Shown: piece after piece, positions 12,901 to 25,457 of the stretch | Position numbering within the stretch: the first letter of the stretch is position 1 | Layout of the letters: the number at the start of each line of letters is the position of its first letter | Assembly: GCF_051401765.1 (NCBI RefSeq) | Contig: NC_135064.1 | Location: 22,294,001 to 22,358,000, forward strand | Source: Calliopsis andreniformis | Lineage: Eukaryota > Arthropoda > Insecta > Hymenoptera > Andrenidae | DNA length: 64,000 bases | Direction: 5' to 3' | The notes under the pieces: model-generated | Databases searched by the model: none | What the model saw: only the letters and a program-made list of their open reading frames with translations | Told to the model about the DNA's origin: nothing | Position numbers and translations under genes: made by a program

Positions 12901-15900
12901 TCCTCGTTACATAACCAATTAAATGCAACAAGATACATATCTAGCAACGCGCACATCTGATGAAGCAAAAGAATCGAGCTGATTTCGATTAAAATTCACT
13001 CGGTAGTACATGTCGCACGTGCTCGAACGAAACACGCGAAATGAGTTGCAAAGTCGCAGTTGGCGTTATAGAGAAAAAAGACGTAGGGCAACAAGAAAGT
13101 GAAAAAGGAAAGAGGGGAGATGCCGATCGGGGTGGAAAGGAGGGAGAAGTCTCGTAATATGGTAATGCCACACGTTCGGTGGGGCATAGGCGTTACATAA
13201 TGGTACACGGGAGTACGGGAGACATCGCGATACACAAACTGGCTGGCTATCAGAAACCTCGAAGGCATTATGCAACAGACACACGACTAACAAAGAATCG
13301 AGAACATCATTATGGAGGTGCACGGACGTGAACCGTGAACTCGGGTGTCGTTTCTAATGATCCCAAGCTGTTTCCCTCAATTTAAATCACTTCATCGACA
13401 CTCCGTGTGAAAAGTTAGTAATAGAAGAGGATCGATTCCAGATTGATGCGATCAACTTAAGGTATCTTAATTAGACATCTGCAGAATATGTTAACTGTGC
13501 TGTTCAGCTAGGATTCGATCAATGGGAGCTAATTTTTATTTACTTGGAGATACAAAATTCGTCGAAATTTTTCTCTCTTTTTATTTCTTTATAAAATCTA
13601 TTCTTCAGAATGTTTTCGCTAGTTATATGTAAGTGGATTAAAAGTATCTTAAATTGAAGAAGTTTTAACAGAGTTATATCAAAATTAAAAATAGTATTTA
13701 TATTTCGTGATTAAAAAAATTGTGTAGTGGTTACTGCTAAAACATACTCATATTTGCAAAGGTTTTTCCATTTTGAAATATAAATTATTTATGAATTTTT
13801 CTCACAGGGTGTTCACGTAAGGACACTCGAGCGCAAAAGATTAAAAAGGACCGTTTCCGAGCCTATGATTGCCTTAATACAACGGTTTGACTCATAAACT
13901 TGTTAGTCAAATGAGGTCATCCGTTGATCAGTGGACGTAAAGTGATTCACTGACACTTAACGTCGAGGATGATGTAACTTAAGATGGTTAGAAACGATGA
14001 TACAAAGTAGCTCCGAAACGTTTTAAACACGGCACAATGTGCACATCAATCCTTCACGATCGAAATGCACGAATATTTTTTCGCACCTTTAATAAATCTG
14101 TCGTCGAAGCATGGCAAACTTTTAACTACGCATTCCTCGGATCGTAGATAACCCTCGGTTACGTAAGGGCATATCTAATCAGTTGTTCTCTAATTAAAGT
14201 TCATCGGCAACAGTGGGAGCTCTTTTTCTCGAAAGAAAAGAAACGCCGCCGCAAGTATAATTAGTTGCCGCTGATAAACGTTTGCAACTTCGAGCGCGGT
14301 TCGATTGCATTTCCCTCGCGAGCGCGCAATACGCAACCGAAAGCGACAAATGTCACGCGAGTTCGCGCGCAGATTAGCTTTATCTCGCACGATTATCTTC
14401 AGTTTCGTAAGTTAAACCGCAACAACCGATGCTCGAAATAGTGAAAGTAGGTAAAATTTTAATGAGGCCCAGAATTCGCGTAGGCAACGTGCTTCAGTCG
14501 ATTCAATGAACACTACAAACCTTTTATCGACACTGTCAATAATGATGTAAGAAGTCTCAGTCGAATATTCAACGATTTAAATTAATTATTTAGACGATGT
14601 TGCGATGATATAAGTACTATATTGTAAAACTGCAAACATTTTTAAAAAGCAGTTAAGAGTTGAAGTTAATGATGTTGGTTGTTAAATAGAATTCAGTTCA
14701 TGTTTATTTTAACAGTTGTTAGTTAACGTTACTTGCTATTTGATAATCTTCAACAGAATTTTAAAATATAAAAATTTTGTTATCGATGAAAAAAGGGGGA
14801 AATATTTGTTAATACGTGTAGGCATATTGGATACATACTTGAAAAACAGTGTCATTACTGGAGCAGTTAACCAGAAATATTTGTTTCACAGTTCCTGCAG
14901 TAAAAGTTTTTTAGTTCCTTACAGAGTAATTACTGTTGTGCAAACGTAACTAGCTCTAGTTTTGTAAGTTTCGACAATTTATCGATTCAGGAGTGAAACT
15001 TTACCCCCTATGCCTCTTATCTCATTACTTTATATCAGTTGCTACCCACGTAACGCTACGTTAGAGTACTACGCGTTCGAAACATGATCCTACATTTTAG
15101 ATAATAATTTCACAGAGTGATATAAGCATCTGTGTACTTTCCTTGAAAATGGATTATGACCATTTCACATTACGACACAACTATTTCAATCTTTTCGAAA
15201 GCCAACAAGTTTTCTAAAATTTTAAACTTACCGTAGACTCCTAGCTCTACAGGTTTACAATATTTTCATTTAAATCGGGAATTGGGAATCTCTTACATTT
15301 CTTGCAATATGTAGCACTATTTCAAAGAATGAAAAAGAAAAGATATCTGTTTTACCAAAATTCGCAATTTCATAAAATTATTAAAGGATTAAACAGCATC
15401 ACTACCCCCAAAGAAACAAATCTCCAGCTTCCTTTACTCAAGCAGCGACATTTCCCACTCACTTCACCCAACAGAAGCCACACCAAAAATTTTCGACAGT
15501 GAAATCTCTCGAGCCACGATCGTCCCAATTACGAAATCTCTCGTGGGTGCACTTATTCGATCCGCGGCGACGAAACAGGGAGGGTTTCTCATTGTCAGTC
15601 GGGTCTCACGGGAGCGCATCCTGGTGCATTTCGTAACAGCGATCGCGAGGTTCGTCTAGGAGGTCGGCTCGGTTCGCGGCACCTACTCGCGCGGTTAACC
15701 GCCAGTAAGCCAGCATAATGCACGGCGATTTCGTCACACGGTTGAGCCTCGAACGGTCGACAATAGAAACGCGCATGAAAGGTTACGCGTGCACGACGCC
15801 GCGCTGAAACCATTGGGATCGTTATGAAATGCGGGGCAAGGCATATCGTAGCTGCATGAAGTCAGCGAGATGGGCCCGCGATCGGTCTACCCACGATCAT

Positions 15901-16765
15901 TTTTCGCGAAATATCAGCCGACGACGAACCCCATTGTTTCGAGCTCAAGTCTTCCCCAATTGCGAAAGTAGTTACACGCCGCGAGAAAATCCGCCTTGCG
16001 CTGTAATAGGCCACTTGCGAGGCTTATTGTGTGATCGTTCGATCAACGAAATCATTTTCCCTCGATTAGTTTACGGCGAACTTAATCGCGCGGATTAATT
16101 ACTGGTTTGGTAATTAAGAGAAGATTGGGATTGTGAGTGAAATGATCCGTTTGCTGTATTGAGAAAGTAAAGTGATTCTTATTGATGTTATTGATGTGCT
16201 TCGTTATGTAAGTTTATTGGAGTTTCTCAGCGTTTGTTGTTGTGGTAGACTAGGCACAAGTTGAAATATTTGGATGTGAGTATAGTAGAATTGAAGTGTT
16301 TGGGTATTATGCTGAAGCTGAGAAGAGATATCTGGGATGGATATTGGAGAGGAAAATTGTCAGAGTAGTGCATGTCTGCTTCAATATGTAATTCAAGAAA
16401 ATATCATATTTTAGATAGGGTAGGATTCAATCTGGCAATTGGACAAAATCGTACAATTTTGATGTAGGTACTTTTATAGAATAATAATGCTAATAATTCT
16501 GAAAATATGAAGTGTTAGATAGAGATCTTGAGGGATATCTAAATAAGAAATTACTTCAAAATGGATATGCGTATAGTATAAAGTGTTATATGGTAATAAT
16601 AATTATTTGTAAAATTGTTGCTAACAATATTTATAGCATTGATTGTTGTTACGATCGTTATTTTATTAGAAATATTAATTTTCCATGAAAGAACCTACGG
16701 GCATTCATCATTGGGACGTTAATGCCCAATCAGCCCTTGATAATGTATACGTTGTCTCAGAAGGT
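6973..16765. other. non-coding DNA with regularly spaced CpG-richer islets
   Basis: Islets at about 7490-7900, 8560-9600, 10220-10430, 10930-11290, 12960-13370, 14040-14480 and 15540-16100. TTACGTAA is at 9384, 10186, 12195 and 14159; TTACATAA/TTATGTAA at 8972, 12907, 13193 and 16204. No gene recognised. Short ORFs on both strands of the 15540-16100 islet look like chance. Confidence 0.5.
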
Positions 16766-16803
16766 TATATAAATATACCCTGGGGACCTCTAATTCCTCA
16801 GTT
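16766..16803 (+). promoter_or_regulatory. candidate core promoter: TATA box plus initiator
   Basis: TATATAAA at 16766-16773 is followed by an insect-type initiator TCAGTT at 16798-16803, placing the A (+1) at 16800, 32 bp from the T of TATAAA (34 from the first T). That is close to the normal TATA-Inr spacing. The two elements directly precede a segment with excellent splice signals (see the next entry). Confidence 0.45.
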
Positions 16804-17260
16804 GCGACTGCGACTCCATTGAGAATAGATGGCCCCTTAGGGACCTCTAAATGTAACCCCGTGTCCCCTTCCAACTTCAAACGGGGTTCCAACAAGTTTG
16901 ATTCTCTACCCTTGACCCACGTCTGATGGATCTTCCGTTCCTAACTTCCTGGACAGAGGTCCATCCAAGTGTGAGTAAGAAGTAGATAATCAAGCATTCT
17001 AGAATTCATGTGAGACTAACCTCTAACCCTTTTTCTCAGGGGTTAAATCTAGAGGGGAAGAAGAGATGGTAGCTAAGAGGTGTAAGAAGAATGGAGGAAG
17101 AAATGATGCGTACATGCTTCAATCGACATAAATACAGAAGGGTGGAGAAGGGAAGTTGATACAATAGGAGCACACAGGAATCTGACAATGAGAAAAGGGT
17201 CAAGCTGGAGGTGTGAGAAGGAATGTGAAGTGTGCTGAGATAGAGAAGAGCAACAAGAAC
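16800..17260 (+). ncRNA. candidate spliced non-coding transcript (two exons seen)
   Basis: Proposed from signals only. Exon 1 would run 16800-16970 and end at a donor GTGAGTAAG. A 69-nt intron (16971-17039) follows, with a consensus branch point ACTAAC and an acceptor tract CCCTTTTTCTCAG. Exon 2 runs 17040-17260, is purine-rich (GAA/GGA words typical of splicing enhancers) and ends at another GTGAGT donor, so more exons lie downstream. All three frames of exon 2 are closed. The longest frame across the junction starts at 16926 and encodes 25 residues; others are shorter. Exon 1 can form an 8-bp perfect stem (16855-16862 with 16881-16888). Hence most likely a lncRNA, or the leader exons of a gene whose coding part is further right. 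No homologue is known to me. Confidence 0.4.
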
Positions 17261-20200
17261 GTGAGTAAATTCTTTTTTGAGAACAATTTTTTAGTATTGA
17301 GTGAATTTTCTAGTATTAATTTTTAATTAATTATCTTTACAATAATTATCCATTATAATCTTAACATTATAAGATTATTTAAGTTCTATAAACTGAAGAT
17401 TATATGTAATCGGTATCACTGAATTGACTACTTAGTCTAATTTCCATTATTCGATTACTAGCAAAAGCTCAAATTGAATCTAACCTTGTCACGCGATACA
17501 ATTACCTCAAATTCGCCTAATATCTACACGAAATAAGTGTAGATACTTTATTAAAACCAGTTGAATCATTCTCTATACCTAAACATTAAACCATCTCACG
17601 TTTCGTCGGTATACTTATGTTACATAACCATCCCAGACAATTCTATTTGAAAGCAAGCCATCTTCTTATTTTGGGGGCAGAGCATTGTCTTTCCATTCGT
17701 TGTAGGCCACTTCTATAAATCGTGCTTCATTGTTCCCAGTCGTGTAGAGTGACGAGACGCGTTTGTAAATACACCAAAGCGGAGTACAACTGCGCACACG
17801 TAGAAGGGTTTTCTAATTTTACCGCTACCCCCCGTCCGGATTACATAAATTATATTCCCCTCGTAGATTCAACTCTTTACGATCTGCCGCCTCTAAAACA
17901 AGATCTTTTTTATGCCCCTCCACTAAGCTTCAAACGCCTTCCCACCGTGCTCGTACTTTTATCTGCCTCTCCCCAGAAAGATTTGTTTGCTCGAAACAAC
18001 ACGGGATGAGGCTCCTAGTACGCTTTGATGCACGTGGAAAATCAATTCCCCCTGTGGTTGCCTCGCTACTGAGAAACGTGCGACGATGATGATCAAGCAC
18101 TTCTTTGGACTGTGTCGGGTCAACGAAGGGAGCGTGTATTTTTCTTGGAGAAATATCAATTTATTTCGTTGCTCAAAAAATCAATAGAACAGTGTTCCAT
18201 GGCGGCGATGAATTCAGGCGGTTAAAAATAGACTCTTATCTAGGATTCCTCGTATCTTCACAGGTTACACGTAGTTACTTTTTCACTGGTCAGATAGCGC
18301 CGTCGTGACTATAAAATCGATCGCTCGTTCTGTCCTGAATGATAATCTTGCGTGATATATTCTGATCAATAGTCCTCATTGCGGGCAACGCGCTGCAAAT
18401 TTTTAGAAGCTTCTTGCCAAACATCCCGCATCAGTTTCTTTTATCACGGAGTCTGCAATGCGGGTTTAACGCAATTAACTTTGGTTAGCGTTTTCCATTT
18501 TCGTTTGAATACTGATTTTACCAGTACCAGCAATATCTTTTTTATAGCCTGTTAAAAAATATAGCATGATAAATTGAGGAGTCGAGTAAAGCTCACATCT
18601 TCCACTACCTCTGTCATCAGTGTCATTGTGCTTGTCTAATGTATGAAACATATTTGATTAATCTTACAACCACGCTATATTTCTAGTCCAACCATACCAT
18701 TGTATTCTACTTGTACCCTTGCAACAGGATTCTGTAAGAAATCCTTACTGACATCACTCGTAATAATTCAAAAGAATTGAAGTCTAAAACATTGAGATCC
18801 ACTTTTTAGCCTAAGTAGATAGGTAAGTACCCTATTATTGCAGCAGATTCATAAATCCTTGCCTGGTACCTTACTCCAACCTGCATCTGAGTTTCTCCAT
18901 CCACTGGCACGACAAAGAATAAGTACGGATCAGCTCGCGATCGTTCTAAATACAGTTCCTTTTTCTCCTATCGGGATTACCTCATCATATTTCTGCCAGC
19001 AGCAGCAGTTCGCAACGTTCTTGCGAGCATTACGGTGGTGTTGCATACCACGTCGGTCTCTCCGAATGTAAAGTGTCGTAACTAAGTCTCTTTCACCAGC
19101 TGTAGCAACGAGGGGGAGGGGAATTAATTTCTTAAGAGGTCATAAGTTTTCCATTATATTATTATGCGGAGTTATCGTTATTAGACGATAGGTGTAAAGC
19201 GAACTGCACCGCCGCCACGTTTCGGAGCCGCGGTCTTACGTAAGGACAGATATTTTCAGATTATAATGGCCACACGAACCGATATCAATCGAAACATTCG
19301 ACCAGCTCTATAAATATAGGTTCCAGAGTGTAACGCGATCGTAACGATCACGACACGTATATTTTTATTTCGCGCTCGTGTCCCCCTTGATCGTACTCCT
19401 AAGCTTGTTTCACGATCTTCCCTGCTGTTCGTCGAAGGTTTCCACGTGTCTCCTACGTTCCCCCTAAAAAACCTCCCTGGCTACAGAAACCTTATCGAAT
19501 TAATTAGCTCCGCTAATGCGTCTGGTTTTACGCATTTTTCTAGCGGTAATTAATCAACGCGTTTCGCTGCGGCAACACGTTTTAGTCTTCTAACAAGATC
19601 ATGATTTAGTCGCGATATCGGGCGTTTCTCGTTAAGTGAACAGCGAACTGGTTTTAGAGATAGTGTTAACTAGAATGATTTCGCGAGAAATTAAGTAGGA
19701 GAAGACACGGCTATGTGTGTGTGTTCTCCATTTCAATTTCTACGTATGATAATTAATTAATTATTGATCACACAAAAGTAAAAATATTCTAATTTAGAGC
19801 TTACGTTTCATGATTCTGGATTCCTTCCATTGCAAGTAATAGTCATATAGAAATAGAAACATGTATACAGAAATGCATTTCCAACTCTCTAAGTTCAGAA
19901 AAAATAACAGAAGTCATGGAACCATCAAAGTATCCAAAAAGACTACTTCAAAATTTGTCTAAAGACTGATTCAATTTCCCAAAATCACATTCTCTAAGAT
20001 TCTCCTCTCTAAATAGCCAATTGTAGCATACTTTTTCTCTTCTGGCCTTCTTCCAAAATACACACCTTCCCACAAAAACCTTCATACACAATATCTATAC
20101 AGACAGATTGCTCTACTAGCGCGTAGATTCGAACAAGCAGCGCGTCTCGCCGAACAAAGGCTCCAAATTCTGCGCTGCCTTCGGGGACAGGCGCGTTAGC

Positions 20201-22734
20201 GCACGAGGAGAAAAGAGGGTCCCAGAGAGGCGTATCTTGCAGGCTGCACCACAAGTGCATCCTGGAGGTTCGATCGTACGACTCTGACCTTGTCTGGGTG
20301 TTCACCCCGTGCTGCTGGTTCGTTCGCTCGCTCGTTCGATGCTGCTGGCCGACTCGACTTTGGGGCCGAGGCAGAGTCGGCTCGCTTATGTAATTCGAAG
20401 CGGGTCACGGCCAGACACTCGAAAAACCCGCCTTTCGCCGCCGCCACCGACATTTGAATCGGCCGCATTGCAGAACGCTCGATAGGGGAACGTTCCGGGC
20501 GAAAACTTTCTGCGATTATGTGCTATGTCGCGGAACTAAGGCAAGGATTCCTGACGCGTCCAGTTTGCCTGGTTGCTTTCTGGGAAATTGAAATGTAGTA
20601 TTGTGTATTTGATAGGTAGTCGGTTAGTGGGGTGATCGGTGTGATACTTGGGTCTGATTAATGATCTCTGTGTCATGATTCAGATATGAAAAGTCGAAAT
20701 AAAAAAAGCTATGCTGTTTTTAAAAGAATTGTTTTTTTTTCCATAAAAGGACTGTTTCTATGAAAGCCAATATTAATCAATTGTTTTCCTCGCAACTTCA
20801 ATTTTGACACTTTCAAATATCAAAAGAAAAGAAGAATATTAAAGAACTGTAAAGCAGTGAGTCAAAATTTAGGAACAATTTTTTGTTTCAAAGAGGGTAG
20901 ATAAAATAATTCTGTCTATACAAATAAGTAAAAATCGTACATTTTTTATTTAAATAAGTCTCACATATCCTCTCATAAATTTTGAATGTAGTATACCCTT
21001 AATAAGTGTTTCCCTCGCTAGAGGTTCGCATAAAGAATGAAATAAACGCCAGGGGTGTTATTTGAGGGCGGAAACACACTTTAAAAATACGATTAAAACG
21101 CCACGTGGCAATCTGTTGGCCACGACGAACAATTCTCATTCTTTTTTATACTGAGGAGCGACGTTTATACTGAAACTTTTAATTGAAACTTGTAAAGTCG
21201 ACGCACGGATTTGTCCTGAGGTTCTTTAATCGCGTAAGCTTACGTAATGCGATCCAATTTAGAGCACGGGTACGTTCGTTTCGTTTGTTCGTTCTCCAGC
21301 GATACACGGTGCGGTAAACGGTCGAGCAGTTCTCTATTCTTACCATTACGAAGTTAGTCGGCCCAGAAATCCGCGAAATGGTAAAAACGAGCGTAAGTAC
21401 GTACACGATCCCCTGATGTTAATTTAATTCGAATCGTATTGCATCAGGGATCGCAATGCAGACTGATTTGTACATGGATGTAGCTATTTGCATTCCATGT
21501 ACTCATTAATTACAACTTCTAACTCCAATTTTTAGAACCTTCAATTTTTCATAAAACAAAATTCTCATAGACGAAACTGAAGATGTATCTCCCATCGAAG
21601 GACCAAAGTACTTCATCCAACTCCTCAGATTTTTTTATCAAGTAACAATTTCTCCAATTATATAATTCTTTCAACCATCTAAATATTAACCTGTTAAGCG
21701 GGTATGACGAAATATTTCGTTGTGGAACGAGTTGAACAAAAGTTAATTTCCCGGTTAACAGGTTAAATTCTCGTCTACCGCTTTTATTTGTCACAGAATT
21801 ACCCAGATGGATATGATCGCAGTGAGTTAACCAATTATATTATAGAAAATATTCTCTGAAAGAGAAGTGCAGAGTTAGCGTTACCATTCTACATATATAA
21901 TTCTTCTGAAACTGAATAAGTTAACGGGACATTTCCACCTGAGCGATATACATACGACGCCGCTTATCTCTCAGGAATATCAGCCTGTTACATAAATCGA
22001 AATCTTTCCCACAATAGATTCTATGTTCGAAACGCAATTCTACGGTTACCACACGGCTGTGATCTAGAACGGGGTATGTACCTATGGCGCAAAACAACAC
22101 CAAGACTATGGTCGCCGCTTAATATCGTTTACACGAGCCAGACTTAAGTAATACCGCGGAGTAAGAGTACTTTTCCCTTAATTAGACCGTCGCCTTTGCA
22201 CGATACCATTCAGCGTCTCGCGCACGCCTGAACATTGTATTTTATTAGACCGTGATGCCTCGCTTCCGGCGAGACGACCGCTCTTGGTTTCCATCGTAAA
22301 CGTGTTCTACACGCGTTCAGTATGAGCCACGATTCCTGTTCCCCGTCCGGTCTCGTTTCCTTTCCGCGTAAATCTACTTTTAGATCGGGCATTTTGGATC
22401 AACCGAGGTCTCCGCGTCACTACTAAATCGTTCAGCTTGTCACTTGGACCATGTGTCCAAGGTGAAGGAATTTCCTGCTGGTAGTACACGTGTGTTCTGG
22501 AATCGTCGAACAGTCTGCCTTCCGTTTGAGGATTGAGGAATGGCCTATGAGATGCTTCAGTAGTTGGCTTATTATTTTATTGGAAGATTCCTAGTGTTAC
22601 GTACACTCATCTCCAAAATTGTTGAGACAGTTGCTCGGTATCATGTATGTTTGGGAAATGTTCCAAAACGTTCATTTCTTGCGGGAAATTAATTATTCGA
22701 CTATCGACGTGTACTGGCCTGGTGAGACACAGTG
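17261..22734. other. non-coding DNA or introns downstream of the candidate transcript
   Basis: Begins at the GTGAGT donor of the candidate exon 2. CpG-richer islets at about 17700-18450, 19080-19640, 20090-20560, 21000-21460 and 21900-22500. TTACGTAA at 19236 and 21240; variants at 17620, 17841, 20386 and 21988. No coding exon recognised. Confidence 0.45.
21407..21452. other. stem-loop, 11-bp stem with one bulge
   Basis: GATCCCCTGATG pairs with CATCAGGGATC across a 23-nt AT-rich loop, leaving one extra C. The stem is too short for a microRNA precursor. Confidence 0.5.
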
Positions 22735-22880
22735 AAATCAGTAGAATATGTCTCGAGTCAGACATAGTAACCCTAATAGAATAAGTTCCAAGTCAGTCAC
22801 AGAAAGATAAGTAGAATGAGGCTTAAGCCAGACAGCGAGAGATAAGTAGAATGAGGCTTAAGTCAGACACAGAGAAATCT
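22735..22880. repeat. minisatellite, 35-bp period, about four copies
   Basis: Two near-identical units (GATAAGTAGAATGAGGCTTA then AGYCAGACASMGAGA, at 22806 and 22841) are preceded by two more diverged ones containing TAGAAT..CAAGTCAG and CAGACATAG. Confidence 0.75.
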
Positions 22881-22979
22881 TGTCTTATTTTAGTGTCATC
22901 CCTTAAAAAATCTGATTATTGACTATTTATATTGAAAACAGTAGATGTCCTAATACTTTTAGAAGGAAGTTCATGTATA

Positions 22980-23030
22980 TACAGGGTGGACCACCTAATA
23001 GGATTGTCATACTTTACCCCAAAGGAATTA
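22980..23030. mobile_element. possible solo Tc1/mariner-type end
   Basis: TACAGGGTGGACCACCTAAT has the TA-CAGGG start seen in MITE family B plus a short internal GGTGG/CCACC dyad. No opposite end found. Confidence 0.2.
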
Positions 23031-25208
23031 ATTAATCAATCTACGTAACTGATATCCACTACATTTCCTACAGCTTTCATTCGTATTTCAAACTCTGCTC
23101 CTAAAATACCAATTTCTTTTTTATACATTCAAGTAGCTAAAATTTTCTCTAAATTTTATGAAGTGTTATCGAATCTTCAAAATATGTCTGACATTCCCGA
23201 TTCCAACACGTCCAGAAGAGACATTTCATAGCAAATTCGACGCCTGCTCCATTCTTGCATAAAACATAACGGTATCCATCGCTTAATTCTCTGTCTCTCC
23301 AGCCTCTTCGTTCCAAAACGCAGACAAAAATGTGTCCATTCTTTACACCGAACGTTTTTGCCACAGTCCTCGTCTCAAGGCCTCGACCTTCGTGTGACAC
23401 GTCCGAAAGCGGAGGAACCGGGCCAAAATTGAATTTCTCATCGGCAGATATATGTAGTACGTAGAAAATTACGTGGCGATCGAGCGTCCAGATATCCAAG
23501 CGGTCCGGATAAACGTCCAAATGGCTACGGCGGGCTTACGCAAGATTTTTGATCGCCATTCATCCCGGTTACATAAACGGTAAAACGTATCCCTAACAAT
23601 TATGAAATGACGATTACATTATATCATATTATGACTTTCCTGCCGACCGACTCGAACATGGAATCCCGCATTGCGAAACTGCGGCTGCTAAAAAAGAAAG
23701 AAGAACCGTATGTAAAAATTGCAACGACACCAGCGGCGGTGCGTCGACCGAGCAAAATTCGTTCTTGCAATACAGCCAAGCTCCTTTTCTCAATTAAGCG
23801 ACGAGAGCGTTAACCACCTGTTGCTGGATGGCTGGATCGGTTAATAATTAATTACACAATGCCAATTTGCGCGTTCGGGCCCGATAGGAAGCCGTAATTA
23901 CGAATCTCCACTTCTCCCGATGGTCCTTGAAACGAAATCGACAGAACGATTAATCACGTGCCGCGGCAGTCGCAAGCGAACAGTGTTCGCTGTTCGCTGA
24001 GGAGCTCGCTGTTACTGTTCGCTGTTCGCAAAAATTTCTACACTACTGACCATATACAGGGTTATCACTTTATCTGGAAACCCTCCAGCATTTGTTCTAA
24101 TTGCTGTTAGCATTGTAAGTACTGGCAATACTCATTAGAGAATTTCCAGATAAACTGATCACCCTGTATACATAAGACTAAATGGGGCATTGGGTATACT
24201 TCCATTGAGAGTCAAATGAAGTCAACATCAGAACACAGATATATATCTCTGTCTCTTATCATCATTACGCTCCAGGGAACACAATAAAGATGAAGCTATA
24301 TACTTCCCATGTATCTCCATCCTTCCATCTTGTCTTCAGCACACAGTTCCGATGCCCCGTATAGTCTTATACATACACGCTACTGACGAACCCAGATCGC
24401 GAGCAGTTCGCGAGCTGTTCGCCAACAGCAGTGGGGACCCAGCATTACGCTGAAACGTTACAAGAACTCGATTTGCACGATACAAGTCAACGTGGCTTCG
24501 CCCTCGCGTCGTCTCTGGAAACAGCGGCGTCCAGCTTCATTGTACCGTGGAAATTATTCCCCCGCTTGTCACCCTTAATCTGTCAAAAGATAAAGGTGCT
24601 AATTGCAAGTTGGCGCCTGGACGCAGCCTGGTGCACACAGCCAACCATCCATCGTCCATGAATGCCACCTAATGAGCCGCGTTTAATCTACATCGTACAA
24701 TTTGTTCAAACATTAAACAGTCGTTACGTAAGAGTCGCGGCGCGCTGTATCAGCATCGCGGGCGTTGTATAAGCCCACGATTGCAGCGCCGTAGAATAGG
24801 GGAAGTTCGATTAACGATTTCTACCTGGGCTTCCTTTTTTCCTAAACAATTGCAACCGTGTTGCACAAGATTGCGTATTTTCTTCGCCGCTCGACCATGC
24901 AGGCGGCACGTAACACTGCTCCCTAGGTTCAGTGGGGAGGCCGATCGATCGGGTCGAAACTGGCGAATCGAGATCTACGAAATTCGAAGAAGTCGTTCAC
25001 CGTGAGGCGTTCGTAATCATGGCCGCTTATATAACGCGGCGCTGGGAATTAGGTGAAGAGATGGCGCGGTGACGGATGGAAGTCTGTGCTGGCCAGTGGG
25101 TGAAGGGAGAAATTTCGAGATTATTAATATTGGGTATTGCTTAACCCTTAACTGCTATGATGGAATATTTTTCTAAATTTTATTGTCGATATACTTCATG
25201 AATAATAA
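23031..25208. other. CpG-richer non-coding stretch around MITE B1
   Basis: TTACATAA at 23569 and TTACGTAA at 24724. Recurrent GTTCGC/GCGAAC words lie on both sides of the MITE (23976-24030 and 24396-24430). A 123-codon minus-strand frame at 23149-23520 starts with TTG and is unrecognised. Confidence 0.45.
24057..24166. mobile_element. 110-bp MITE, Tc1/mariner-like, family B copy 1
   Basis: Flanked by TA dinucleotides (24055-24056 and 24167-24168), as expected of Tc1/mariner target duplication. The ends are inverted repeats of about 29 bp: left CAGGGTTATCACTTTATCTG, right the complement of CAGGGTGATCAGTTTATCTG. No ORF. The same family recurs at 60377. Confidence 0.7.
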
Positions 25209-25457
25209 TTCTGTACCTCGGGGCCAGAGTAACTGAAGTCCTTTTTTATTATTTTTTGGGAGAGCCAAAAAACATGAGACTACCTACATATTAACATGGA
25301 ATTCGAAGTAGTTTATACTATTAAATCTCCTTCACTTAGGATGTGACTTAAATTAACTCCTATTATTCTAATAAGACGAAGAGAAAGCAATAAGATCCTG
25401 GAAAAAACTTAATTTTGAAAAAATGGACTTAGGTTACTCTGGTTCTGAGTCACAGAA
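25209..25457. mobile_element. MITE-like inverted-repeat element, family A copy 2
   Basis: Ends match copy 1 at 3574: left TTCTGTACCTCGGGGCCAG then AGTAACTGAAGTCC, right GGACTTAGGTTACTCTGG then TTCTGAGTCACAGAA. The two 33-bp ends are inverted copies with about five differences. The interior (about 180 bp) is AT-rich and unlike copy 1, with no long internal palindrome, so it is a different subfamily or an interior replacement. Confidence 0.65.

Noticed and set aside
23149..23520. 123-codon minus-strand frame
   Set aside because: Begins at TTG; no splice signals or motif found around it.
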